Assembly (NCBI GenBank): GCA_963731615.1
Contig: CAVSWD010000001.1
Span: forward strand, 496,001 to 560,000
Direction of reading: 5' to 3'
Origin: Gaiellasilicea sp963731615
GTDB lineage: Bacteria; Actinomycetota; Thermoleophilia; Gaiellales; Gaiellaceae
DNA: 64,000 nucleotides
Part shown: in pieces, positions 25,745 through 34,479 of the stretch
Position numbering within the stretch: position 1 is the stretch's first letter
Layout of the letters: each line of letters starts with the position of its first letter
Program-made: the position numbers and the translations under genes
The notes under the pieces: model-generated
Told to the model about the DNA's origin: nothing
The model's database searches: none
What the model saw: the letters and a program-made list of their open reading frames with translations, nothing else

Positions 25745-26729
25745 ATGGACGCCACGGCGCTCGAGAGCGAAGCACGGACCGCGATTGCAGCGGCCGAGGA
25801 CGCGGACGCTCTCGAGGAGCTCCGCGTCCGCTATCTCGGCCGCAAGAGCGAGCTGAAGCTGGCGCTGCGGGAGGTCCGGGACCGCGAGACGGGGATGGCT
25901 CTCAACGCCGCGCGCGCAGCGATCGAGGAGGCACTGGAGCAGCGCGAGCAGGCGTTGAGCTCCGACGTCGTCGAGGACGTCGACTTCGACGTCACGCTCC
26001 CAGGCGACGCGCATCCGCTCGGCCGGCTCCATCCGATCACGCAGGTGCGGCGGACGGTCGAGGATGCGTTCCTCGGGCTCGGCTACGAGGTGCGGGACGA
26101 CCGCGAGGTCGAGACGGTCGAGTTCAACTTCGACAAGCTCGCCTTCCCCGAGTGGCATCCCGCACGCTCGCCGCGGGACACGTTCTTCTTCGACGAGACG
26201 CGCCTACTCCGGACCGAGACGTCGCCTTCCCAGATTCACGTGATGCAGGAGCGCGAGCCGCCGATCTACATGGTCTCGATCGGCCGCGTCTACCGGCGCG
26301 ACACGATCGACGCCACGCATTTCACGATCTTCCACCAGTTCGAGGGGCTGGCCGTCGACCGCGGACTGACCCTGGCCGACCTGCGCGGAACCCTGCTGCA
26401 CGTGATGCGGGCGCTGTACGGAGCCGAGCGCCGGGTCCGGTTTCGCACGCACTACTTTCCCTTCACCGAGCCGTCGATGGAGCCCGACGTCTCCTGCCCG
26501 ATCTGCGGCGGCGACGGCTGCCGCGTCTGCAAGCACTCGGGCTGGATCGAGATGGGCGGCTCCGGCATGGTCGATCCTGCCGTCTTCGAGAACGTGGGCT
26601 ACGACCCGGAGAGAGTGGTCGGGCTTCGCGTTCGGGATGGGACTGGAGCGAACCGCTCAGCTGCGTCATTCGGTGCCGGGGCTCCGCCCGTTCTGGGAGA
26701 ACGACCTCCGCGTCCTGAGGCAGTTCTAG
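25745..26729 (+). CDS. pheS: Phenylalanine-tRNA ligase alpha subunit (one frame break)
   Basis: About 327 residues. N-terminal coiled coil (ALEELRVRYLGRKSELKLAL), class II motif 2 region LLRTETSPSQIHVM, GRVYRRDTIDATHFTIFHQ, motif 3 region. The end in the corrected frame is FAFGMGLERTAQLRHSVPGL and stops at TAG 26727. The uncorrected frame changes near 26620 (one extra base in GGGCTTCG) and would fuse into pheT, an artefact. The Cys cluster SCPICGGDGCRVCKHSG is visible. It forms the alpha2beta2 enzyme with PheT, whose GTG overlaps the stop. Confidence 0.9.
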
Positions 26730-29024
26730 TGAGAGTCCCGGTCAGCTGGCTGCGCGACTACGTCGAGCTGTCGATGCCGCTCGCCGAGCTGGCGGAGCGA
26801 CTGAGTATCAGCGCGGCGGAGGTGAACACGATCGAGCCGCGAGGGCCCGTCGACGACGACGGCAACCATGCTCACTTCCTCGTCGGCAAGGTGCTCGAGG
26901 CCGGGAAGCATCCGAACGCCGACCGGCTGCAGCTCTGCCAGGTCGACGTCGGGGAGGGAGCGCCGCGGCAGATCGTGTGTGGCGCGTGGAACTTCGCCGC
27001 CGGCGCCACCGTCGCGGTCGCCCTCCCGGGAGCACGACTGCCGGACGCCGAGCAGCCGCTCGGGGAAGCCAAGCTGCGTGGCGAGCTGTCCCGCGGGATG
27101 ATCCTCTCGGAGCGCGAGCTCGAGCTCGGCGCCGACCACGCCGGGATCATGATCCTTGCCCGAGCTGGAGCCGGGCACGCCGCTCGCCGACGTCCTGCCG
27201 CTCGCGGACTCGATCCTCGACGTCGATCCGACGGGTAACCGTGTCGACTTGCTCTCGATCTACGGCATTGCGCGCGAAGTCGCGGCGCTCTTCCGGCTCG
27301 AGCTCGCACCGCCGCCGGGCGTCGATCCGCAGCCGCGCGGCGCCGAAGACGTCGACATTCGCATCGACGACCTGGACGGCTGTCCCCGGTATGTCGGCCG
27401 GACGTTCGACAACGTCGAGATCGGGCCGTCGCCGCCGTGGCTCCGTGCCCGCCTCACCGGCGCCGGCATGCGTCCGATCTCGAACGTCGTCGACGTCACG
27501 AACTACGTCATGCTCGCGCTCGGAAACCCGCTGCATGCCTTCGATCGTAGCTCGCTCGCGGGCGATCGGATCGTCGTGCGGCGCGCGGAGCGAGGGGAGA
27601 AGCTGAGGACGCTCGACGGCGTCGAGCGCGAGCTCGACGAGCGCGACCTCGTGATCGCCGACGCGGATCGTGCGATTGCGCTCGCCGGGATCATGGGCGG
27701 CGAGGAGACGGAGGTGCGCGAGTCGAGCACCGAGATCCTGCTCGAGGCGGCGAACTTCGAGCCGTTCGAGCTGCTGCGCAGCTCCGAGCGCCTGAAGCTG
27801 CGCACCGAGGGCTCGAATCGCTGGGAGAAGGGCGTCGACCCCTACCTCGCGCCGCAGGCCGCTTCGTTCGCGACGCAGCTGCTCGTCGAGCTTGCGGGCG
27901 CCCGCTGGCTCGGCGACCGCGACGTTCACGGTGAGCTCCCCGCGCCAGCCGTCGTGGCCTTCCGGCCCGGCCGCGCCGACGAGCTGATCGGGCTGGAGAC
28001 ACCGGAGGCAGAGCAACGTGAGCTTCTGGGTGGGTTCGGCTTCCAGGTCGACGAGGGCTGGACGGTGACCGTTCCCACCTGGCGCAGCCGGGATGTGACC
28101 CGCGAGGTCGATCTGGTCGAGGAGATCGCCCGCGTCCGGATGGCGGACGTCCCCTTCACGTTGCCGCCGCGACGGGCGATGTTCGGTGCCCTGACGCCGC
28201 TGCAGCGCCTGCGGCGGCGCGTCGAGGACGTGCTCGCCGGCCTCGGGCTGGCCGAGATCTACACACCGTCGCTCGTGCCGGCTGCGTCCGAGCCGGACGG
28301 GCTCGCGCTGCCGGACCCGATGGGCGACCAGGCGGTGCTCAGGCAGACGCTCCTCCGCGGGCTCGTCGAGGCGGCTGCCCGTAACGCAGCGGTGGGGAAC
28401 GAGCAGATCGGGCTGTTCGAGATCGCACGGGTCTATCTCCCGCAGGGCTCCGAGCTGCCGGCGGAGCAGGTGCACGTCGGCGGCATCGTCGAAGGTGGCT
28501 TCGCACGGGCCAAGGGAGTCGTCGAGACGCTCTACGAGGCCCTCAGGGTGGAGTTGCGAATCGAGCGCGCAGCGAACGCCGCGGCTCATCTCTATCCCGG
28601 CCGTGCAGCGGACGTCGGCGAGGGCTGGCTCGGGGAGTTGCACCCGAGCCTCCTCGAGGGAGTGTGGGGCGTCTTCGAGCTCGACCTGGCGCCGCTGCTC
28701 GCCGCGTCGCGCGATCCGGTGCAGTACGAGGACGTGGTCACCTTCCCCGCGGTCAAGCAGGATCTCGCGTTCGCGGTCGACGAGTCGGTGGCTGCCGGGG
28801 ACCTGATCGCCGTTGCGCGTGAGGCTGCCGGCCCCGAGCTGCACGAGCTACGTGTCTTCGACGTCTACCGGGGCGAGCAGGTCGGCGAGGGCAGGAAGTC
28901 GATCGCGCTCGCCGCCGCCTTCCAGTCGCCCGAGCGGACGCTTTCCGACGAGGACGCTGCCGAGATCCGCGGCCGGATCGTGGCCGCGCTCGCCGAGCGG
29001 TTCGGCGCCGAGTTGCGCGCCTAG
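26729..29024 (+). CDS. pheT: Phenylalanine-tRNA ligase beta subunit (one frame break)
   Basis: About 765 residues, full length. Start GTG 26729 (VRVPVSWLRDYVELS). The tRNA-binding EMAP-like domain has FLVGKVLEAGKHPNADRLQLC and IVCGAWNFAAGATV; B3/B4 editing domain includes NVVDVTNYVMLALGNPLHAFD and LAGIMGGEETEV; B5 EGSNRWEKGVDP; the C-terminal ferredoxin-fold anticodon-binding domain ends VFDVYRGEQVGEGRKSIA. The frame moves from 2 to 3 near 27152 (one extra base before LPELEPGTPL). Co-transcribed with pheS. Confidence 0.9.
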
Positions 29025-29062
29025 CGCCAAATCCGAATCGGCAGACGCCACGTAAGGTCGAG

Positions 29063-29728
29063 ATGATGCGTCTCAGGGGTCTCGCAGTTGTCGCCGCCTC
29101 GGCCACCGTCGTACTCGTCCCGGCGGCGTTCGGAGCCGTCGCCGGCCAGCTGACCGGTACGGTCGGCCCCGACTTCAACATCAACCTCGAGTTCGCGGAC
29201 GGCTCGACCGTGACCACGATCGATCCCGGCACGTACGAGATCGTCGTCCGCGATCTCTCGGTCGAGCACAATTTCCACCTCTTCGGCCCGGGCGTGAACG
29301 AGACGACGCAGGTGGACGAGACCGGCACCGTCACGTGGACGGTCACCTTCGGCAACGCCCGCTACACGCTCGTCTGCGATCCGCATGCGAGCCAGGGGAT
29401 GCGCCGCACCTTCGTCTCGGGCACGCCGCCTGCGCCCGCACCGGTGATCCCGAAGTTGCTGGGCACGGTCGGCCCCAGGAACACGATCACGCTTCGCAGC
29501 GCCACCGGCGCAGTGCTGAAGTCGGTGAAGGCCGGGACCTACTCGATCACGGTGCGCGACCGAACGGCTGCACACAACTTCCATCTCGTCGGCAAGGGCG
29601 TCAACCGGAAGACCGGCAAGGCCGGCACCGGCACCTTCACCTGGAAGGTCACGCTCGGCAAGGGCGTGCTGCGCTTCTTCTCCGACCAGAGCCCGACGAA
29701 GGTCAAGGGCTCGCTCACCGTCAACTAG
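29063..29728 (+). CDS. Secreted protein with two cupredoxin-like domains
   Basis: Protein of 221 residues. After a signal peptide (LAVVAASATVVLVPAAFG) come two tandem beta-domains, each with GTVGP and AGTYxIxVRD strands. Domain 1 has copper ligands: His in VEHNFHLFG and CDPHASQGM (Cys-x2-His-x4-Met, plastocyanin-like). Domain 2 keeps AAHNFHLVG but has FFSDQSPTKVKG where the Cys/His/Met should be, so it is probably copper-free. ATG 29063 or 29066; TAAGGT (29053-29058) gives a leaderless start at 29066. The stop shares a CTAG with the convergent gene. Confidence 0.75.
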   Translation: MMRLRGLAVVAASATVVLVPAAFGAVAGQLTGTVGPDFNINLEFADGSTVTTIDPGTYEIVVRDLSVEHNFHLFGPGVNETTQVDETGTVTWTVTFGNARYTLVCDPHASQGMRRTFVSGTPPAPAPVIPKLLGTVGPRNTITLRSATGAVLKSVKAGTYSITVRDRTAAHNFHLVGKGVNRKTGKAGTGTFTWKVTLGKGVLRFFSDQSPTKVKGSLTVN

Positions 29729-30642
29729 ACGCGGCGGCTGGGCTTGACGAGGCCCGCGTTCTCGCCGCCCGCGGCGCGGATCTCGGCCTGCCGGTCGAGC
29801 TCGGCGTTGAGCTCGGCGCCGAAGAGGAGCGCGAACGCCGAGTAGTTGAGCCAGAGGAGCAGGACGATGCCGCTGGCGAGCGCTCCGTAGGTCTTCGAGT
29901 ACGAGTCCGAGAGGCTCGTGTAGAGCGAGAAGAGGCCCGAGAGGACGAGCCAGGACACGCCGCCGACGAGCGCTCCCGGCGTCAGCCATTTCCAGCTGCG
30001 GAGATCGACATTCGGCGCCAGGTAGTAGACGAGCGAGAAGAAGAGGAGGATCGCGAGGAACGCGATCGGCCAGCGGAAGATGCCCCAGAAGAGCTCGAAG
30101 GCACTGCCCAGCCCCGCCTGGTCGGCGATCGCGGTCCCGAGCGGGCCGCCGAAGATGATCAGAAGCAACAGCCCAGCGAGGACGAGCCCCGTCAGGCTGA
30201 CGAGCACGATCGCGATCAGCCGCGTCTGCCAGAACGGCCTCGTCTCAACGCGGTCGTAGGCGCGGTTGACCGACTTGATCACCGCATTCATGGCGCCGCT
30301 CGCCGCCCAGATCGCCGCGGACGCGCCGACGACGAACGCAATCACCGACGTCTCCTTGGACGTGTCCTGCTGCAGCGTGTCGATCGTCTCCAGCACCTCT
30401 CCCGGAGCGACGGGAGCAAGGAACTCCTGCAGCGTCCCGTAGGCGCCGATCAGGTCGGCGAGCCCGATCAGGAAGACGACAGCCGGAAAGAACGCGAGCA
30501 GCGCGCTGAACGCGACCTGGGCGGACAGCCCCATCGCGTCGTCCGCGAGAAACCCCTTGAACGTCCGCTTGAAGACCTCGACCCACTCGCGCGGAGAGAG
30601 CCGCCAGGGGCTCGGCGGCGCGTGGCCGACCTCGGTGGTCAC
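29725..30642 (-). CDS. YihY/BrkB family inner-membrane protein
   Basis: About 305 residues with six transmembrane helices. Family motifs: LSAQVAFSALLAFFPAVVFLIG, SAAIWAASGAMNAVIKSVNRAYD, FFSLVYYLAPNV and the C-terminal GALASGIVLLLWLNYSAFALLFGAELNA (cited in part). Function is not firmly known; the family was once called RNase BN in error. I choose GTG 30642, one base after the DUF3618 stop, over an earlier overlapping start. Distal gene of the minus-strand envelope cluster from 32.3 kb. Confidence 0.85.
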   Translation of the reverse strand: MTTEVGHAPPSPWRLSPREWVEVFKRTFKGFLADDAMGLSAQVAFSALLAFFPAVVFLIGLADLIGAYGTLQEFLAPVAPGEVLETIDTLQQDTSKETSVIAFVVGASAAIWAASGAMNAVIKSVNRAYDRVETRPFWQTRLIAIVLVSLTGLVLAGLLLLIIFGGPLGTAIADQAGLGSAFELFWGIFRWPIAFLAILLFFSLVYYLAPNVDLRSWKWLTPGALVGGVSWLVLSGLFSLYTSLSDSYSKTYGALASGIVLLLWLNYSAFALLFGAELNAELDRQAEIRAAGGENAGLVKPSRRV

Positions 30643-30643
30643 A

Positions 30644-30892
30644 TCAGCGTTCGCGGCCCTTGCGGGCGAAGAAGCGCATCGTCGCGCCGACGCCGCCGGC
30701 AAGGAAGAAGCCGGCGCCGAGCGCTCCCGCCGTGACGACCGGCAGCCGTGCCTTCAGCTTGGCCGAGACGTTCGTGACCTCGCCGATCCCGTCACGCAGC
30801 TGCTCGACGGCGGCCGCCAGCTCCTGGCGCTCGGCCTCGATCTCGCGCCGGACCGTGTCCGGCGTGCGTCCGTTGAGGCTAGCCGTGGCCAT
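30644..30892 (-). CDS. DUF3618 family small membrane protein
   Basis: Eighty-two residues: amphipathic helix with RTPDTVRREIEAERQELAAAVEQL, the DUF3618 core, then one transmembrane helix (VVTAGALGAGFFLAGGVGATM) and a basic tail. Actinobacterial proteins of this kind sit with holin-like and YihY genes, as here. It overlaps the upstream gene by 14 bases. Confidence 0.75.
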   Translation of the reverse strand: MATASLNGRTPDTVRREIEAERQELAAAVEQLRDGIGEVTNVSAKLKARLPVVTAGALGAGFFLAGGVGATMRFFARKGRER

Positions 30893-31280
30893 TCGACCTC
30901 AACGCCTCTGACGTCAGCTTGGCCTCGCGAATCGCCTGCTCTGGAACCGGTGGAGTCGCTCGCTTGATCCTGCTTCGGGCCAGCAGGCCCGCGACGCCGG
31001 CGAGCACGAGCAGGCCGGCCGTGACGATCAGCAGCGCCAGCCAGGTGTCGACCACGGTCGCAAGCGCGGCAGCGATGGTCGCGAAGAGGAACCCGAGCGC
31101 GAAGAATGCGAACAGGGCGGCGCCGATGCCGAGCCCGACGCCTGCGCCGAACGCGCCCGCCTTTTGCTTGAGCTCCAGGCCCGCCAGCTCGAGCTCGAGC
31201 TTGGCGAGTGTGCTCGCGTGCTCGGCGACCTGCTTTGCGGCGGCGCCGACGCCGGTCTGCTCAGCGGCGGGGGTGGGCAT
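30879..31280 (-). CDS. Phage-holin-like family membrane protein
   Basis: Protein of 133 residues with an N-terminal helix ending AEHASTLAKLELELAGLELKQK and two adjacent transmembrane helices (LGIGAALFAFFALGFLFATI and LALLIVTAGLLVLAGVAGL), the Phage_holin_3_6 arrangement. In actinobacteria these are chromosomal stress/envelope proteins, not lysis genes; no phage genes are nearby. Confidence 0.8.
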   Translation of the reverse strand: MPTPAAEQTGVGAAAKQVAEHASTLAKLELELAGLELKQKAGAFGAGVGLGIGAALFAFFALGFLFATIAAALATVVDTWLALLIVTAGLLVLAGVAGLLARSRIKRATPPVPEQAIREAKLTSEALRSNGHG

Positions 31281-31473
31281 GACCCCTCCAGTCGATCACT
31301 TTCGCCAGGATCGCGCCAATACCGAAGGCGGCTCCCGCGACGAGCAGCGGGTTGGGGCTCGACTTCTGCTTCGGCGTCGCGTGCTGCGGGCCGGACGGGG
31401 CAGAGCGCGTGGACGCGCGCGGTCGAGAGCTGCTGCGCACCATGTCTTCTTGGTTGCCTGATCGGCGTTCCAT
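31261..31473 (-). CDS. Small basic membrane protein
   Basis: About 70 residues: a hydrophilic, Ser/Arg/Pro-rich N-terminus, then one short transmembrane helix (NPLLVAGAAFGIGAILAKVI) and WRGHAHPRR. ATG 31473 is supported by AGGAGGGTTTG directly upstream. It overlaps the holin-like gene by 20 bases. No family is recognised. Confidence 0.65.
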   Translation of the reverse strand: MERRSGNQEDMVRSSSRPRASTRSAPSGPQHATPKQKSSPNPLLVAGAAFGIGAILAKVIDWRGHAHPRR

Positions 31474-31482
31474 CAAACCCTC

Positions 31483-31683
31483 CTAGATCAGGTGGATCTC
31501 GCCTTCGCGGATCTCCCCGACCCGCTCCGCGAGCACCTCGTCGCCGTCCACCGTGAGCCCGTGAAAGATGTCCGTCTGCTCGTCGCCGAGCACCTCGTCC
31601 ACCTTGCCCACCTGGTCGCCGGCAGCGTCGTACACCTTCCAGCCGGGCTCGACGAGCAGCCAGGAGACGGGATCGCCGGGCAC
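31483..31683 (-). CDS. PRC-barrel-like small protein
   Basis: Sixty-six residues with a beta-barrel pattern: GWKVYDAAGDQVGKVDEVLGDE, HGLTVDGDEVLAERVGEI and the acidic EGEIHLI end. This resembles PRC-barrel domains that dock ribosome-maturation and photosynthetic proteins, here in an envelope-stress gene cluster. Its ATG overlaps the upstream stop. Confidence 0.6.
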   Translation of the reverse strand: MPGDPVSWLLVEPGWKVYDAAGDQVGKVDEVLGDEQTDIFHGLTVDGDEVLAERVGEIREGEIHLI

Positions 31684-32321
31684 TAGACGGCCTTCCCCTC
31701 GACCCGCCAGACGGGGCCCTGCGTGGCCACGTTGTGCGTGTCGGAGAGCACCCGGAGGATCGTCAGCCGCGCCGGGATGCCGGCCTCGTCGAGCCGCTCG
31801 AGGCAGCGGGCGGTCATCTGCGGCGAGGCGCCGTAGCCGAACCGGTGCGCGACGCGGAAGCGAAAGGCAACGCGGTCCGGTACCCGGGCCGGATTGATCG
31901 GCGCGAGCAGGAGCGCGCCGACGTCGAGATGGTCGCTCGAGGTCAGCTCCACCTCACAGTAGAGGTCGCTCCAGTCGACCGGGAGCGTCCCAACCGACTC
32001 GGCCCAGGCGCTTGCCATTGAGGCCCGGGATGCTTCCGCGAGTGGCGCCTGCCCGACGGTCTCGAGGCGCCTCAGCCTGCCGCGGATCCACTGCTCGTCG
32101 AGCTTTCGGAGCAGCTTCTCGAGCCGCTCGGGACTGACGCCGCCGGCGCGATGAACCGACAGGCGCAGCTCGGTGCCGAAGCGCTCGGGGCTTGCCGGGC
32201 TGAGGAGCGCGGCCGCGGTGGAGCGCTGCTCGGCCCGAGGCACCGTCAATACCAGCCGCGTCTCCGCCCAGTTCGCGGGCGATCCCGCCTGGATGCGGCG
32301 CCATTGGTCGACCAGTTCCAT
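31683..32321 (-). CDS. Soluble protein of unknown function, 212 residues
   Basis: No signal peptide or membrane segment. Begins MELVDQWRRIQAGSPANWAE and has an internal repeat-like pattern of beta strands (RLVLTVPRAEQ, LYCEVELTSSDHLDVGALLL, VAFRFRVAHRFGYGAS) suggesting two related halves. I recognise no family. It is first in the minus-strand operon reaching 29725 and diverges from pdhA over 23 bp; TATGCT (32336-32331) lies nine bases before its ATG. Confidence 0.7.
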   Translation of the reverse strand: MELVDQWRRIQAGSPANWAETRLVLTVPRAEQRSTAAALLSPASPERFGTELRLSVHRAGGVSPERLEKLLRKLDEQWIRGRLRRLETVGQAPLAEASRASMASAWAESVGTLPVDWSDLYCEVELTSSDHLDVGALLLAPINPARVPDRVAFRFRVAHRFGYGASPQMTARCLERLDEAGIPARLTILRVLSDTHNVATQGPVWRVEGKAV

Positions 32322-32330
32322 GCGGGGGTC

Positions 32331-32338
32331 AGCATAAT
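32331..32338. promoter_or_regulatory. Divergent promoter region of pdhA
   Basis: CATAAT (32333-32338) lies six bases before the pdhA ATG at 32345; TATGCT on the other strand (32336-32331) serves the divergent gene. The two -10 candidates overlap within a 23-bp intergenic gap. Confidence 0.5.
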
Positions 32339-32344
32339 GCCGTC

Positions 32345-33328
32345 ATGGCGAAGGTCGAGAAGGAACCTCGCGAGCAGAGCGCTCTCTCCGACGAGCGGCT
32401 CCGCGAGCTCTTCCGCGAGATGCTGCTGATCAGACGCTTTGAGGAGAAGGTCGAAGAGCGCTTCCGCGCCGGCGAGCTGCCGGGCTTCCTGCACGTCTGC
32501 ATCGGCCAGGAGGCGGTCGCCTCGGGCGTCTGCGCCGCGCTCGAGCCCGACGACGTGATCGCCTCGACCCACCGTGCGCACGGGCACACGATCGCCAAGG
32601 GCACGCACGTGAACGAGGTCATGGCCGAGCTGTACGGCAAGCTCGAGGGCTGCTCGAAGGGTTACGGCGGCTCGATGCACCTCTACGACATCGCGAAGGG
32701 CAACCTGGGCGCAAACGCCGTCGTCGGCGGCGGGCTTGGCGCGATCGCAGGCGCCGCGCTCGCCTTCCAGTTCCGCAACGAGCCGCGGGTCGCGGTCGCC
32801 TTCTTCGGCGACGGGGCCACGAACACCGGCGCGTTCCACGAGTCCCTCAACCTCGCCCAGCTCTGGAAGGTGCCGGCGCTCTTCGTCCTGGAGATGAACG
32901 CCTGGGCCGAATCGACGCCGATGAGCCAGCACGCGCCGATCGAGGACTTCTCCAAGCGCGCGGTCGCGTTCGGGATGCGCTCGGTCGACGTCGACGGCCA
33001 GGACGTCGAGGCGGTCTACGAGGCGACCCGCGAGGCGCGCGAGTACGCACTCTCCGGTCAGGGGCCGGTCTTCCTGAACGTCCGCACCTACCGCCTCGTC
33101 GGCCACTACATCGGCGATCCGCAGGTCTACCGCGAGAAGCAAGAGATCGAGGAGCTGCGCAACTCGAAGGACCCGATCGAGCTCCTGCGTGCGCGGCTCG
33201 AGCTCTCGGACGACGAGTTCGAGGCGCTCGACACCGAGATCGAGGCGATCGTCGAGGCATCGGTCGAGTTCGCCAAAGCCGGCACGGATCCGAAGCCCGA
33301 GGACGCACTGAAATACGTGTATGCCTGA
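32345..33328 (+). CDS. pdhA: Pyruvate (2-oxoacid) dehydrogenase E1 component, alpha subunit
   Basis: Protein of 327 residues. ThDP-dependent E1alpha: LLIRRFEEKVEERF, HVCIGQEAVASGV, THRAHGHTIAKG, YGGSMHLYD, and the ThDP/Mg motif GDGATNTGAFHESLNLA. It decarboxylates a 2-oxoacid with E1beta and reductively acylates lipoyl-E2. The heterodimeric alpha/beta type may use pyruvate, acetoin or branched 2-oxoacids; substrate choice is not resolved, though GYGGSMHL and the small size suggest pyruvate/acetoin. First gene of the complex, with a leaderless promoter. Confidence 0.9.
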   Translation: MAKVEKEPREQSALSDERLRELFREMLLIRRFEEKVEERFRAGELPGFLHVCIGQEAVASGVCAALEPDDVIASTHRAHGHTIAKGTHVNEVMAELYGKLEGCSKGYGGSMHLYDIAKGNLGANAVVGGGLGAIAGAALAFQFRNEPRVAVAFFGDGATNTGAFHESLNLAQLWKVPALFVLEMNAWAESTPMSQHAPIEDFSKRAVAFGMRSVDVDGQDVEAVYEATREAREYALSGQGPVFLNVRTYRLVGHYIGDPQVYREKQEIEELRNSKDPIELLRARLELSDDEFEALDTEIEAIVEASVEFAKAGTDPKPEDALKYVYA

Positions 33329-33495
33329 GCCCCCTGGACAGCCGCCGCTCCCGCCGGCCCAAGCCCGGCTCCGCGTCGGCTTCGCGCCGCTGGACTGCAG
33401 GATGCCGCACGCGCGCCGCTTGTCCGTACTAGGGGTACTGTCCTGCGCGACGCGCGCACGGCCTCCTTTGCCAGCGGCGCGCCAGGAGCCTCAGG
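33329..33495 (+). other. Intergenic spacer between E1alpha and E1beta (167 bp)
   Basis: Unlike the rest of the operon, the two E1 genes are separated. A 60-codon open frame (ATG 33321 to 33503) spans it but is Pro/Arg-rich with no family and is probably not a gene. The bases around 33424-33440 hold a repeated GTACT separated by AGGG; GCAGGA at 33399 can pair with TCCTGC at 33440. No clear promoter is seen. Confidence 0.3.
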
Positions 33496-34476
33496 GTGCC
33501 TGAGCTGACCTACCGCGAGGCCGTGCGCGACGCGCTGTCGAGCGCGATGAGGGCCGACGACAGCGTCTTCATCATGGGCGAGGACATCGCCGAGATGGGT
33601 GGCTCGATGGGCGTCACCCAGGGCATGCTCGCCGAGTTCGGCCCGCAGCGGGTGCGCAACACGCCGATCTCGGAGATGGCGATCGTCGGCACGGGTATCG
33701 GCGCGGCCATGCAGGGGATGCGCCCGGTCGTCGAGATCATGTACCAGGACTTCCTCACCCTCTCGATGGAGCAGCTCGTCAACCAGGCCGCCAAGCACCG
33801 GACGATGAGCGGCGGCCAACTGAAGGTGCCGCTGACGATCCGCACGCAGGGCGGCGCCGGCTGGAGCCCGGGCGCGCAACACGCGCAGCAGCTCGAGTCG
33901 TGGTTCGTGCACGTTCCCGGGCTCAAGGTCGTTTTCCCGTCGACGCCCGAGGACGCGCGCGGGCTGCTCTGGAGCTCGATCTACGACGACAACACCGTCA
34001 TCTTCTTTGAGCACCGCCTGCTCTACCCGCTCAAGGGCGAAGTCCCCGAAGAGCTGAAGCCGATCGAGCTCGGCAAGGCGCGGGTGCTGCGGTCGGGCTC
34101 GGACGTCACCGTCATCGCGATCGGCCGGATGGTGCCGGAGGCGATGAAGGCGGCCGAGGACGCCGAGCAGGAGGGCATCTCCGTCGAGGTCGTCGATCCG
34201 CGGACGCTGCTGCCGCTCGACGAGGAGACGATCATCGCGTCCGTGAAGAAGACGACGCGCTGCGTGACTGCCCACGAGGCGGTGACGCGCGGCGGTTTCG
34301 GCGCAGAGCTCGCGGCGGTGATCCAGCAGGGCGCCTTCGACTACCTCGACGCGCCGATCGAGCGCGTCGGCGCGAAGTTCGCACCGCTGGCGTTCGCGCC
34401 GGCGATGGAGCAGTGGGTCGTCCCGCACGCGGCCGATGTGCTCGAGGCCGTGAAGCGAACGGTGGCTCGGAGCTAG
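33496..34476 (+). CDS. pdhB: Pyruvate (2-oxoacid) dehydrogenase E1 component, beta subunit
   Basis: Protein of 326 residues. E1beta markers: REAVRDALSSAMRADDSVF, GEDIAEMGG, NTPISEMAIVGTGIGAAM, QDFLTLSMEQLVNQAAKHR, and the C-terminal transketolase-like half with EVVDPRTLLPLDEETI and TAHEAVTRGGFG. It completes the E1 heterotetramer. Start GTG 33496 (VPELTYREAV). It ends three bases before the E2 gene. Confidence 0.9.
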   Translation: MPELTYREAVRDALSSAMRADDSVFIMGEDIAEMGGSMGVTQGMLAEFGPQRVRNTPISEMAIVGTGIGAAMQGMRPVVEIMYQDFLTLSMEQLVNQAAKHRTMSGGQLKVPLTIRTQGGAGWSPGAQHAQQLESWFVHVPGLKVVFPSTPEDARGLLWSSIYDDNTVIFFEHRLLYPLKGEVPEELKPIELGKARVLRSGSDVTVIAIGRMVPEAMKAAEDAEQEGISVEVVDPRTLLPLDEETIIASVKKTTRCVTAHEAVTRGGFGAELAAVIQQGAFDYLDAPIERVGAKFAPLAFAPAMEQWVVPHAADVLEAVKRTVARS

Positions 34477-34479
34477 GTC

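Noticed and set aside
25511..27238. Apparent PheS-PheT fusion protein in one open frame
   Set aside because: The fusion comes from a single-base error near 26620; in the corrected frame PheS ends naturally at 26729 and PheT starts at the overlapping GTG.
30879..31280. Holin-like gene as evidence for a prophage
   Set aside because: No capsid, tail, integrase, lysin or attachment sites are near; the family is chromosomal in actinobacteria.
33321..33503. Sixty-codon open frame between E1alpha and E1beta
   Set aside because: Pro/Arg-rich with no recognised domain and overlapping both neighbours; typical of random open frames in GC-rich DNA.
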